Shown here: piece by piece, positions 8,501 to 16,955 of the stretch
How positions within the stretch are numbered: the stretch's first letter is position 1
How the letters are laid out: every line of letters starts with the position of its first letter
Assembly (NCBI RefSeq): GCF_019645875.1
Contig: NZ_CP081000.1
Coordinates: 5,330,417-5,394,416, forward strand
Length of the DNA stretch: 64,000 bases
Direction: 5' to 3'
Source of the DNA: Mycolicibacterium senegalense
Lineage (GTDB): Bacteria > Actinomycetota > Actinomycetes > Mycobacteriales > Mycobacteriaceae
Made by a program: the position numbers and the translations under genes
Notes under the pieces: generated by a model
Databases searched by the model: none
What the model was told of the DNA's origin: nothing
What the model saw: the letters and a program-made list of their open reading frames with translations, nothing else

Positions 8501-9621
8501 CATTCGATGACGAGACCGAGGCCTTTCGGGCCGAGGTCCGCGACTTCCTGGCGGCCAACCGGGAGCAATTCCCGACGAAGTCGTACGACACCCTTGAGGG
8601 TTTCGAGCAGCATCGCCGTTGGGACAAGGTGCTTTTCGACGCCGGCCTGTCGGTGATCGCCTGGCCCAAGGAGTACGGCGGCCGTGATGCCACCCTGCTG
8701 CAGTGGGTCGTGTTCGAGGAGGAGTACTTCCACGCCGGTGCGCCCGGACGGGCCAGCGCCAACGGCACCGCGATGCTGGCGCCGACGTTGTTCGCCCACG
8801 GCACCGAAGAGCAGTTGCAGCGCGTGCTGCCGAAAATGGCGAGCGGTGAGGAGATCTGGGCCCAAGCCTGGTCGGAGCCTGAGTCGGGCAGCGACCTGGC
8901 CTCGCTGCGCTCGACGGCCACCAAAGTCGACGGCGGCTGGAAGCTCAACGGTCAGAAGATCTGGAGCTCGCGTGCGCCGTTCGGCGAGCGCGGCTTCGGC
9001 CTGTTCCGCTCCGACCCAGAGGCCCAGCGCCACAAGGGTCTGACCTATTTCATGTTCGATCTGAAGGCTCCCGGCATCACCGTGCGGCCGATCGCCCAGC
9101 TCGGCGGGGACACCGGCTTCGGCGAGATCTTCCTCGACGACGTGTTCGTGCCGGACAACGACGTGATCGGTGGCGTGCACGACGGCTGGCGCGCAGCGAT
9201 GAGCACATCGAGCAACGAGCGCGGCATGTCGTTGCGCAGCCCGGCCCGCTTCCTCGCGCCTGCCGAACGTCTTGTCGCACAGTGGAAGTCCAACCCAGAC
9301 CCGGTCTTCACCGACCGCGTCGCCGATGCCTGGATCAAGGCCCAGGCCTACCGGCTGCACACCTTCGGCACCGTCACCCGCCTGGCCAATGGTGGCGAGC
9401 TGGGCGCCGAGTCCTCGGTGACCAAGGTGTTCTGGTCCGACCTGGACGTCGCACTGCACCAAACCGCCCTGGACTTGCAGGGTCCGGACGCAGAGCTGGT
9501 CGATCACTGGACCGAAGGCCTGCTGTTCGCCCTCGGTGGCCCGATCTACGCGGGCACCAACGAGATCCAGCGCAACATCATTGCCGAGCGCCTTCTCGAC
9601 CTGCCCCGGGAGCCGAAGTGA
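8491..9621 (+). CDS. fadE31: FadE31, acyl-CoA dehydrogenase alpha-type subunit
   Basis: A 376-residue acyl-CoA dehydrogenase starting MDLTFDDETEAFRAEVRDFL. It carries WSEPESGSDLASLRSTA and WKLNGQKIWSS in the FAD-binding beta-domain and ends in PIYAGTNEIQRNIIAERLLDLPRE. It overlaps the end of fadD3, so the two are co-translated. Family knowledge: in M. tuberculosis the FadE31 subunit pairs with FadE32 or FadE33 in alpha2-beta2 heterotetramers that act in C/D-ring degradation. Confidence 0.9.
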   Translation: MDLTFDDETEAFRAEVRDFLAANREQFPTKSYDTLEGFEQHRRWDKVLFDAGLSVIAWPKEYGGRDATLLQWVVFEEEYFHAGAPGRASANGTAMLAPTLFAHGTEEQLQRVLPKMASGEEIWAQAWSEPESGSDLASLRSTATKVDGGWKLNGQKIWSSRAPFGERGFGLFRSDPEAQRHKGLTYFMFDLKAPGITVRPIAQLGGDTGFGEIFLDDVFVPDNDVIGGVHDGWRAAMSTSSNERGMSLRSPARFLAPAERLVAQWKSNPDPVFTDRVADAWIKAQAYRLHTFGTVTRLANGGELGAESSVTKVFWSDLDVALHQTALDLQGPDAELVDHWTEGLLFALGGPIYAGTNEIQRNIIAERLLDLPREPK

Positions 9622-9639
9622 ATCCCCGAGGACGACCAC

Positions 9640-9694
9640 GAGTGAGGATCGCAGCGAGGAACGAGCGAGGACCGGAGCGAGTGGGAGTCGAGGC
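9640..9694 (+). repeat. GAGCGAG-rich linker repeat before fadE32
   Basis: The 55 bases before fadE32 are a run of near-copies of GAG(C/G)GA(G/T)C units ending in GGAGTCGAGGC next to the ATG. Purine-rich linkers of this look sit just before start codons elsewhere in mycobacteria and may supply the ribosome binding site. It is the only sizeable gap in this otherwise overlapping operon. Confidence 0.45.
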
Positions 9695-10651
9695 ATGAAC
9701 TTCGAGATTGACGAACAGCAGCGGGACTTCGCGGCCAGCATCGACGCCGCACTGAGCGCCGCCGACGTCCCGGCCGCAGTACGAGCCTGGGGCGAAGGTG
9801 ACACCGGGCCTGGCCGCAAGGTCTGGGCACAGCTGACCGACCTCGGGGTCACCGCGCTGCTGGTACCCGAGAAGTACGACGGTATCGACGCCAGTCCTGT
9901 CGACCTCGTCGTCGCTTTGGAGCGCTTGGGCTACTGGGCCGTCCCTGGCCCGGTGACCGAATCGATCGCCGTCGCACCGATTCTGCTCGCGAACGACGAG
10001 CGTTCGGGAGCACTGGCCGCCGGCGAGCTCATCGCGACCGTCGCCATGCCGCCCCAGGCGCCGCGAGCCGTCAACGCCGATTTCGCCGGACTGACACTGC
10101 TGGCCGCCGACGGACAGGTGGGTGAAGCCACCGCGGGCGCCGCACACGATTCCGTCGACCCCACCCGGAAGCTGTTCGACGTCAGTGCCTCCGGGGATAC
10201 TCAGACCGCTGACACCGCCCGCGCCTACGAGTTCGGCGTCCTGGCCACCGCCGCCCAGTTGGTGGGCGCCGGCCAAGCAATGCTGGACCAGTCGGTCGAG
10301 TACGCCAAGCAGCGTGCGCAGTTCGGCCGCATCATCGGCTCGTATCAGGCCATCAAGCACAAGCTGGCCGACGTGCACATCGCCGTCGAGCTGGCCCGTC
10401 CCTTGGTCTACGGCGCCGCACTGTCGCTGGCAGAGGGCTCATCCGACACCGCACGCGACATCAGTGCCGCCAAGGTGGCCGCCGCCGACGCCGCTCTGCT
10501 GGCCGCCCGCTCGGCGCTGCAGACCCACGGTGCCATCGGGTTCACCCAGGAACACGACTTGTCCCTGTCGCTGCTGCGCGTGCAGGCGTTGCGCAGCGCC
10601 TGGGGCGATCCGACCGCACACCGTCGTCGACTGCTGGAGGCCATCTCGTGA
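9695..10651 (+). CDS. fadE32: FadE32, acyl-CoA dehydrogenase beta-type subunit
   Basis: A 318-residue short acyl-CoA dehydrogenase, clearly shorter than FadE31 as expected for the partner subunit of a heterotetramer. The start MNFEIDEQQRDFAAS follows the purine-rich linker; the longer open frame upstream runs into fadE31 and is rejected. The conserved C-terminal domain has YAKQRAQFGRIIGSYQAIKH and the final TQEHDLSLSLLRVQALR. The 3' end overlaps fadE33 (GTGA). Role inferred from orthology with Rv3563: dehydrogenation of a HIP-derived acyl-CoA with FadE31. Confidence 0.9.
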   Translation: MNFEIDEQQRDFAASIDAALSAADVPAAVRAWGEGDTGPGRKVWAQLTDLGVTALLVPEKYDGIDASPVDLVVALERLGYWAVPGPVTESIAVAPILLANDERSGALAAGELIATVAMPPQAPRAVNADFAGLTLLAADGQVGEATAGAAHDSVDPTRKLFDVSASGDTQTADTARAYEFGVLATAAQLVGAGQAMLDQSVEYAKQRAQFGRIIGSYQAIKHKLADVHIAVELARPLVYGAALSLAEGSSDTARDISAAKVAAADAALLAARSALQTHGAIGFTQEHDLSLSLLRVQALRSAWGDPTAHRRRLLEAIS

Positions 10652-11583
10652 GTGAAGAACGGCAACTGCTACGCGAAACCGTCGCCGCGCTGGTGGACAA
10701 GCATGCCTCGCCTGAGGCCGTCCGCGCCGCGATGGAATCCGAGCGCGGCTACGACGAGAAGCTGTGGGCACTGCTGTGCGAACAGGTCGGTGCGGCCGCG
10801 CTGGTGGTTCCCGAGGAGCTCGGCGGCGCCGGAGGCGAACTTGCCGACGCCGCAGTGGTTCTCGAAGAACTCGGCAAGGCCCTGGTGCCGACCCCGTTGC
10901 TGGGCACGACTCTGGCTGAGCTCGCCCTGCTGGCCACCGACGATCACGAACCGCTGGAGGCTCTGGCCGAGGGCTCGTCCATCGGCACCGTGGCCTTCGA
11001 CCCCGAGTACGTCATCAACGGTGACGTCGCCGATGTCGTCATCGGCGTCGACGGGGCGAACCTGACCCGCTGGACCACGTTCACCGCCACCCCCAAGACC
11101 ACGATGGATCTCACCCGCCGGTTGTCCGCGGTGATCCCCGGTGACACCGCAGTGCTCGGCGCCGACCCCGGTCTGGCCGACACCGCGGCGTTGCTGATGG
11201 CCGCCGAGCAGATCGGTGCCGCATCCCGCTGCCTCGATCTGACCGTCGCCTACACCAAGGACCGCGTGCAGTTCGGCCGTGCGATCGGCAGCTTCCAGGC
11301 GCTCAAGCACCGGATGGCCGACCTGTACGTCAAGGTGTCGGCAGCGCGTGCTGTCGTCAACGACGCCATCGCCGAACCGTCTCCGACGTCGGCCTCGCTG
11401 GCCCGTTACTTCGCCAGCGAAGCACTGTCGGCGGTGACGGCCGAAGCCATCCAGATGCATGGCGGTATCGCGATCACCTGGGAAAGCGACATTCAGCTGT
11501 ACTTCAAGCGCGCGCACGGCTGCGCCCAGCTGCTGGGTCCGCCGCGTCAGCATCTGCGCCGGCTCGAAGCCGAGGTGTTCTAG
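10648..11583 (+). CDS. fadE33: FadE33, acyl-CoA dehydrogenase beta-type subunit
   Basis: A 311-residue relative of FadE32, beginning MSEERQLLRETVAALV from a GTG that overlaps the fadE32 stop by four bases. It has YTKDRVQFGRAIGSFQALKHRMADLY and AIQMHGGIAITWESDIQLYFKR near the C-terminus. It is the fourth gene of the fadD3-fadE31-fadE32-fadE33 operon. As Rv3564 it is expected to pair with FadE31; the substrate has not been shown from sequence. Confidence 0.9.
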   Translation: MSEERQLLRETVAALVDKHASPEAVRAAMESERGYDEKLWALLCEQVGAAALVVPEELGGAGGELADAAVVLEELGKALVPTPLLGTTLAELALLATDDHEPLEALAEGSSIGTVAFDPEYVINGDVADVVIGVDGANLTRWTTFTATPKTTMDLTRRLSAVIPGDTAVLGADPGLADTAALLMAAEQIGAASRCLDLTVAYTKDRVQFGRAIGSFQALKHRMADLYVKVSAARAVVNDAIAEPSPTSASLARYFASEALSAVTAEAIQMHGGIAITWESDIQLYFKRAHGCAQLLGPPRQHLRRLEAEVF

Positions 11584-11593
11584 CCTGGCTCGG

Positions 11594-12745
11594 ATGGACG
11601 TGTCGCTCAGAGCAGGGATCCCGCCGTTCCACGTCATGGACGTGTGGCTGGCCGCTGACGAACGCCAGCGCTCGCATGGCGACCTGGTCAACCTCTCGGC
11701 CGGCCAGCCCAGCGCCGGGGCACCGACCGCAGTACGCGAGGCTGCCGTCGCCGCACTGAATCAGGGCCCGCTCGGCTACACCGTCGCCCTCGGCCTCCCC
11801 GAGCTGCGCGCCGAGATCGCCGCGTCGTACCGCAAGTACGGCGTCGACGTCAGCGTGGACGAGGTGGTGCTCACCACCGGCTCCTCTGGCGGTTTCCTGC
11901 TGACTTTCCTGGCCTGCTTCGACGTCGGGGATCGCGTGGCGATCGCCAGCCCGGGCTATCCGTGTTACCGCAACATCCTCACCGCGCTCGGCTGCGAGGT
12001 GGTGGAGATGCCATGCGGCCCCGAAACCCGGTTCCAGCCGACCGTCGAGATGCTCGAGGCACTCGATCCCCCGGTCGCCGGAGTGATCGTCGCCAGCCCG
12101 GCCAACCCGACCGGCACCGTCATCCCGCCTACAGAGCTGGCCGCGATCGCGCGTTGGTGTGACGAGGCGGGCGTGCGGCTGGTCAGCGACGAGGTCTACC
12201 ACGGCCTGGTCTACCCGGGTGCCCCCGAAACCAGCTGCGCATGGGAGACCTCACGAAACGCCGTGGTGGTCAACAGCTTCTCCAAGTATTTCGCCATGAC
12301 CGGCTGGCGGCTGGGCTGGCTGCTGGTGCCCACGGGCTTGCAGCGCGCGGTAGACCGGCTCACCGGCAACTTCACCATCTGCCCGCCGGCACTGGCACAG
12401 CATGCCGCGGTGGCCGCGTTCACGCCAGGGTCACTGGCCGAGGCCGACGGACTGCTGTCGCACTACGCCGACAACCGCACGCTGCTGCTCAACGGCCTGC
12501 GCGGCATCGGTCTCGATCGGCTGGCCCCGACCGACGGTGCCTTCTACGTGTACGCCGACGTCAGCGATTACACCGACGACTCCCTAGCCTGGTGTTCAAA
12601 GCTCTTGTCCGACACCGGAGTTGCCATCGCACCAGGCATCGACTTCGACACCGTCCGCGGCAATTCCTATGTCCGGCTGTCTTTCGCCGGCCCAACCAGC
12701 GACATCGAAGAGGCGTTGCGCCGCATCGGTACCTGGTTGGGCTGA
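11594..12745 (+). CDS. aspB: AspB-type PLP-dependent aminotransferase
   Basis: A 383-residue class I/II aminotransferase. It shows NLSAGQPSAGAPTAVREAA near the N-terminus, the ASPANPTGTVIP substrate loop, and the PLP lysine in VNSFSKYFAMTGWRLGW. The start chosen is ATG 11594 (MDVSLRAGIPPF), 10 bases after fadE33; longer starts lie inside fadE33. It holds the position of Rv3565 at the end of the KstR2-type operon. Why an aminotransferase belongs with steroid genes is not established. It is convergent with the DUF222 gene, with 10 bases between them and no hairpin. Confidence 0.88.
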   Translation: MDVSLRAGIPPFHVMDVWLAADERQRSHGDLVNLSAGQPSAGAPTAVREAAVAALNQGPLGYTVALGLPELRAEIAASYRKYGVDVSVDEVVLTTGSSGGFLLTFLACFDVGDRVAIASPGYPCYRNILTALGCEVVEMPCGPETRFQPTVEMLEALDPPVAGVIVASPANPTGTVIPPTELAAIARWCDEAGVRLVSDEVYHGLVYPGAPETSCAWETSRNAVVVNSFSKYFAMTGWRLGWLLVPTGLQRAVDRLTGNFTICPPALAQHAAVAAFTPGSLAEADGLLSHYADNRTLLLNGLRGIGLDRLAPTDGAFYVYADVSDYTDDSLAWCSKLLSDTGVAIAPGIDFDTVRGNSYVRLSFAGPTSDIEEALRRIGTWLG

Positions 12746-12755
12746 CGCCCTCCGC

Positions 12756-14234
12756 TCAGAAGGGTGGGGGTGGTTCGTATTGTTCGGCGAGCCAGGCTTG
12801 GTATTGGCGTTCGGTTTCGAGGTCGTTGTTGAGTTCGGCGCGTAGGCGTCGTTCTTCGTTGATGCGGTCTTGGCGGTCTTGTTCGCGGGTTTGTGAGCGT
12901 TTGGGCATCTTGGCGGCCCGGGTGGGATCGGTGTTCGGTGCCGGCGGCGCCGGGAGGTCCAGGTCCCCGGTGGGGTGGGCCAGGTCGGGAAACAGTGCCG
13001 CACCGTGGGGTTCGGTGAGGTAGGTGTGGCCGGTGGGTGTGGTGATTTCGACGGTGCCATCAGGAAATTGGCGGTCGGTCCAGCCGGGGCAGAACGTTTT
13101 GATCAAGTGGTGTGCTCGGCAGTAGAGCTTGGTGTTGGACGGGTGCGTCGGACCCGTCGGCCAGGGTGCGGTGTGGTCGATGTCGCAGCGCGCCACCGGG
13201 GCGTCGCAGCCGGGGAATCGGCAGGTCAGGTCGCGCCAGCGGATGAACTCCGACAACGCCACCGACGGTCGGTACCCGGGCTCGGCACCCTCGGCGGGCT
13301 CGGGCGCGGCAGGCTGGTCGCCGGTGTCGCTGGGCGGGGCAGGTACCCGCACCGGTTTGATCGTGGCGTGGGCGGCCAGGTTGCGCACTGATTCGGCGGG
13401 CAGGATCCCATATCCGGGCAGATACCCCGGGGCATCGGAGGTGCCGTCGAGGGTGGCGCGTTGGGCCAACACATGCACCACTGCGGCATTGGCCGCCGCC
13501 CGTTTCTGGGTGGCCGGGCAGTCGTCGCGGCCACAGCGGCAGACCAGATGCGCTTCGAGCCGGGCCAGCGGCCCGATCGCATCGGCGCGGCGCCGTTCCC
13601 GGCTGCGCGGATCATGCTCACACACGGTGTCGGCGATCGCATCCAATCGTTGATCCAATGCCACAGCGTCTTCGGCGGCCACATTCGCCCAGATCGTGGC
13701 CGCACCCGGGCGGCCCGGATCAACCTGCACGAACCGGTCTTGGGCCAAATCCGGGGGCACCCGCACCCCGTTCGGGTCGTGTTGGGCGATCCAGTGATCG
13801 ATCCGATCGCGTAACTGCCGCTCAGAAAACCGCATCCACCGATGCGCCCGGCCGGCCAACTCGGCATCCAGCGCGGCCCAGACTGTTTCATCGACGATGC
13901 CGGTGCGGGCGATGATCATTCGCACCACCCGGTAGTCGATGTCGCCGACGGCGAACCGGGCCGCGACCTGGGGCAGTTTGTCGCGTAGTACTCGGGCGTG
14001 CTGAACCTGGGTGCCGGCGCGGCCGCGGGCGATCCGCATCGCCGCCGACACCTCAGCACACACCTCTTCATACGGATCGGTGCGCCACAAAATCGAGTCG
14101 ATCAGCTCCTGTTCGCGCAGCGTGTCCAGGGCTGCGATCGCGGCCAGCCGAGCAGCGATCGCCACCGACTCCGCCCGCGCGGCAGCGCTGATCTGATCGA
14201 TCAACGCAACATCAGACGCGCACCCCTCTTCGAA
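12756..14234 (-). CDS. 13E12 repeat family protein: DUF222 domain with C-terminal HNH endonuclease
   Basis: A 492-residue protein from the GTG at 14234. The N-terminal about 250 residues are the helical DUF222 domain (SAAMRIARGRAGTQVQHARVL). The C-terminal part carries an HNH nuclease core: RWRDLTCRFPGCDAPV, then CDIDHTAPW and NTKLYCRAHHLIKT, with paired Cys and His metal ligands. The last 60 residues are a charged coiled-coil-like tail ending EPPPPF. A TTG at 14267 is an alternative start. A perfect SOS box covers the start codon. Family knowledge: 13E12 proteins are multicopy, repeat-like, and several M. tuberculosis copies are LexA-controlled. It marks the left edge of the first insertion in the steroid locus. 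Confidence 0.88.
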   Translation of the reverse strand, partial: FEEGCASDVALIDQISAAARAESVAIAARLAAIAALDTLREQELIDSILWRTDPYEEVCAEVSAAMRIARGRAGTQVQHARVLRDKLPQVAARFAVGDIDYRVVRMIIARTGIVDETVWAALDAELAGRAHRWMRFSERQLRDRIDHWIAQHDPNGVRVPPDLAQDRFVQVDPGRPGAATIWANVAAEDAVALDQRLDAIADTVCEHDPRSRERRRADAIGPLARLEAHLVCRCGRDDCPATQKRAAANAAVVHVLAQRATLDGTSDAPGYLPGYGILPAESVRNLAAHATIKPVRVPAPPSDTGDQPAAPEPAEGAEPGYRPSVALSEFIRWRDLTCRFPGCDAPVARCDIDHTAPWPTGPTHPSNTKLYCRAHHLIKTFCPGWTDRQFPDGTVEITTPTGHTYLTEPHGAALFPDLAHPTGDLDLPAPPAPNTDPTRAAKMPKRSQTREQDRQDRINEERRLRAELNNDLETERQYQAWLAEQYEPPPPF

Positions 14235-14245
14235 CACATGTTCGA
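14230..14245. promoter_or_regulatory. LexA SOS box
   Basis: TCGAACACATGTTCGA is a perfect match to the mycobacterial SOS box TCGAAC-N4-GTTCGA. On the minus strand it overlaps the GTG start of the 13E12 gene, and CATAAT lies just upstream (14245-14250) as a possible -10 element, so LexA would block transcription initiation directly. Confidence 0.9.
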
Positions 14246-14283
14246 TTATGCCACCACCGGGCGACAAGAGGTGGCGGATTGGC

Positions 14284-16212
14284 CTACCGCTTGACGGCCG
14301 CGTACCAATCCAGCAGATCTGGGTTGTCTACGGCTGAGCGCTCCACCACCTTGGCGGCCTCCGCTCCCTGGAAGAGCTTCTTGATCGGGACTTCGAGCTT
14401 CTTGCCGGTGCGGGTGTGCGGGATACCGGGGGCGACGAGGATGTCGTCGGGCACGTGCCGTGGGGACACCTCGGTGCGGATGGTCTGAATGATCTTGTCC
14501 CGCACCGAGTCGGTGAGCTCGACACCGTCGGCCAGGACCACGAACAGGGGCATCCAGTAGCCGCCGTCGGGTTGTTCGGCACCGATCACCAACGCCTCGG
14601 CGATCTCGGGCAACCGCTCCACCGACTGGTAGATGTCGGCGCTGCCCATGCGGATACCGTTGCGGTTCAGCGTGGAGTCCGACCGACCGTGCACGACGAT
14701 GCTGTCGTGGTCGGTGATGGTGATCCAGTCACCGTGGCGCCACACGCCCGGGAACATATCGAAATACGCTGCGCGATAACGTGATCCGTCCTCGTCGTTC
14801 CAGAACGCGATGGGCATCGACGGCAGCGGCTTGGTGATCACCAGCTCACCGACCTCGCCACGCACGGGCTTGCCCGACTCATCCCAGGCGTCGACTGCCG
14901 CCCCGAGATAGCGCGTGGACAGCTCGCCCGGCCACACCGGCACCGTGGGCGCACCGCCGATGAATGCCGACACCACGTCGGTGCCGCCACTCAGAGAGGA
15001 GACCTGAACCCGCTCGCCGACGTTGTCGCGCAGCCACAGCGCCGAAGCCGGGGGCAACGACGAGCCGGTGATGCCAACGGTTTTCAGCGCGGAAAGGTCG
15101 TGTTCTTCGCGGGGGACGGCACCGGCCTTGGCGCATGCCAGCACATAGCCGGGGCTGGTACCCAGGACGGTCGCGTGGACCGTGGCCGCGATGTGCCACA
15201 ACGCATCGGCCGTCGGATAGGTGGGACTGCCCTCGTAGCAGACGATGGTGGCCCCGACCAACAGCCCGGCCACCTGGAAGTTCCACATCATCCAGCTCGG
15301 GCTGGTGTACCAGAAGAAGGTGTCATCCCGGCCGATGTCGGACTGCAGTGCCACCGCCTTGAGGTGTTCGAGCAGCACACCGCCGTGCCCATGCATGATG
15401 CCCTTGGGTAACCCGGTGGTGCCCGACGAGTACAGCACCCACAGCGGGTGATCGAAATCGACTGGTGTCGTGGTCAATTCGGCCTTGCCGGCGCACGCGG
15501 ATTCCCAGTCCAGCCAGTCCTCCCGGGCACCGCCCAGCCGCGACACGAGTACCGACGCCTTCAACGTGGGTAGGCCGTCGCGCACCGCGGCGATGTCGGA
15601 ACTCTTGTCATGGGACTTACCGCCGAAGTGGTATCCGTCAGCGGTCACCAACACGGTCGGCTCCAACTGGCCGAGCCGGTCCAAGGCCGCCTTCGCGGTG
15701 TAGTCCTGCCCGCAGGCACTCCAGATCGCACCGATGCTGGCGGTGGCCAGGAACGCGATGATGGCCTCGGCGATATTGGGCAGGTAACCGACGACCCGAT
15801 CGCCCGGGTGCACCCCCAGCGACCGCAGGGTGTGCGCGAAAGCTGCGGTGCGGCGCAGTAATTCAGCCCAGGACATCTCGGTGACCGCGCCACCTTCTGC
15901 GACGGTGAGGATGGCCGGCCGATCGTCCCTGGCTTGACGGACCACCTGGTCGACGTAGTTCAGCCGGGCGCCGGGGAACCACTGCACACCCGGCATCTCC
16001 TCGCCGACGAGCACCCGCTCCGGCCGCTCACCCAGGTCGAAGTAATCCCAGACCGCGCCCCAGAACGCCGCCGGCTCATCGACGGACCATTGCCACAGGC
16101 CCTGATAATCGGGTGCACTGATTCCGGTGCGGGCCTCGACGAACCTCGCGAAGTCGGTAACCCGGGCAGCCTCGACGCCTTCGGGCGTCGGTTCCCATTG
16201 CGGCTGACTCAT
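14284..16212 (-). CDS. aacS: Acetoacetyl-CoA synthetase
   Basis: A 642-residue acyl-CoA synthetase of the acetoacetate-CoA ligase type, starting MSQPQWEPTPEG. It has the N-terminal domain with YQGLWQWSVDEPAAFW, the P-loop LYSSGTTGLPKGI, the motif GGTDVVSAFIGG, the hinge GRSDSTLNRNGIRMG, and the C-terminal lysine region TRTGKKLEVPIKK. Length and the N-terminal extension fit AacS rather than acetyl-CoA synthetase. The ATG overlaps the upstream hydroxybutyrate dehydrogenase stop by four bases. Together they convert 3-hydroxybutyrate to acetoacetate to acetoacetyl-CoA (ketone-body use). Confidence 0.92.
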   Translation of the reverse strand: MSQPQWEPTPEGVEAARVTDFARFVEARTGISAPDYQGLWQWSVDEPAAFWGAVWDYFDLGERPERVLVGEEMPGVQWFPGARLNYVDQVVRQARDDRPAILTVAEGGAVTEMSWAELLRRTAAFAHTLRSLGVHPGDRVVGYLPNIAEAIIAFLATASIGAIWSACGQDYTAKAALDRLGQLEPTVLVTADGYHFGGKSHDKSSDIAAVRDGLPTLKASVLVSRLGGAREDWLDWESACAGKAELTTTPVDFDHPLWVLYSSGTTGLPKGIMHGHGGVLLEHLKAVALQSDIGRDDTFFWYTSPSWMMWNFQVAGLLVGATIVCYEGSPTYPTADALWHIAATVHATVLGTSPGYVLACAKAGAVPREEHDLSALKTVGITGSSLPPASALWLRDNVGERVQVSSLSGGTDVVSAFIGGAPTVPVWPGELSTRYLGAAVDAWDESGKPVRGEVGELVITKPLPSMPIAFWNDEDGSRYRAAYFDMFPGVWRHGDWITITDHDSIVVHGRSDSTLNRNGIRMGSADIYQSVERLPEIAEALVIGAEQPDGGYWMPLFVVLADGVELTDSVRDKIIQTIRTEVSPRHVPDDILVAPGIPHTRTGKKLEVPIKKLFQGAEAAKVVERSAVDNPDLLDWYAAVKR

Positions 16213-16955
16213 CGTGCGCTCCACCCACCATCCATCGTGTACGACGCGCCGGTCACCATCCGGGCGCTCGGCGACGCCAGCCAACCTACCAATGCGCCGA
16301 CTTCCTCCGGTTCCACCAGTTGCTTGACCGCACTCTCCTTCAGCAACACCTCGGCCAGTACGTCCTGCTCGGGAATGCCGTGAATGCGGGCCTGGTCGGC
16401 GATCTGCTTGGTGACCAACGGAGTGCGGACATAGCCCGGGTTGACGCAGTTGCTGGTCACCCCGTGCGGACCGCCCTCCAAGGCGGTCACCTTCGAAAGG
16501 CCCTCCAGGGCGTGCTTGGCGGTGACGTAGCCGGACTTGAACTCCGAGGCGCGCAGGCCGTGCACCGACGAGATGTTGACGACGCGGCCGAATCCCTGGG
16601 CATACATGTGCGGCAGGGCCGCGCGGATCAACAGGAACGGCACCTCGACCATCAACGCCAGCAGCATGCGGAATCGCTCGGGCGGGAACTCCTGGATCGG
16701 GTGGATGCTCTGCACTCCGGCGTTGTTCACCAGGATGTCGCAGTCCAGCTGCAGCGTCTCCAGTGCCGACACGTCGAGAAGGTCTACCGCCCAGGGCTTT
16801 CCACCGATCTCGCGGGCCACGGCATCGGCGCCGGAGGCATCGACGTCGGCAACCGTGACGACGGCCCCACGGGAGGCCAACTCACGGGCGCAGGCCGCGC
16901 CGATCCCGCTCGCCGCCCCGGTGACCAGGGCGGTACGGCCGGCCAGATCACTCAT
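16209..16955 (-). CDS. 3-hydroxybutyrate dehydrogenase (SDR)
   Basis: A 248-residue SDR starting MSDLAGRTALVTGAASGIG. It has NNAG near residue 80, NISSVHGLRASEFKSGYVTAKHALEG with the catalytic Ser/Tyr/Lys, and a C-terminal MVTGASYTMDGGWSAR. The HGLRAS and YVTAKHAL segments are typical of D-3-hydroxybutyrate dehydrogenases. Overlaps of four bases with the transporter gene upstream and with aacS downstream show a tight operon: uptake, oxidation, CoA activation. The long frame running up to 17885 is only the opposite-frame extension inside the transporter gene. Confidence 0.88.
   Translation of the reverse strand: MSDLAGRTALVTGAASGIGAACARELASRGAVVTVADVDASGADAVAREIGGKPWAVDLLDVSALETLQLDCDILVNNAGVQSIHPIQEFPPERFRMLLALMVEVPFLLIRAALPHMYAQGFGRVVNISSVHGLRASEFKSGYVTAKHALEGLSKVTALEGGPHGVTSNCVNPGYVRTPLVTKQIADQARIHGIPEQDVLAEVLLKESAVKQLVEPEEVGALVGWLASPSARMVTGASYTMDGGWSAR

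Noticed and set aside
8359..9852. A 497-codon minus-strand frame opposite fadE31.
   Set aside because: Antisense to fadE31, whose motifs are clear; low-complexity His/Arg/Gly-rich composition typical of reverse frames.
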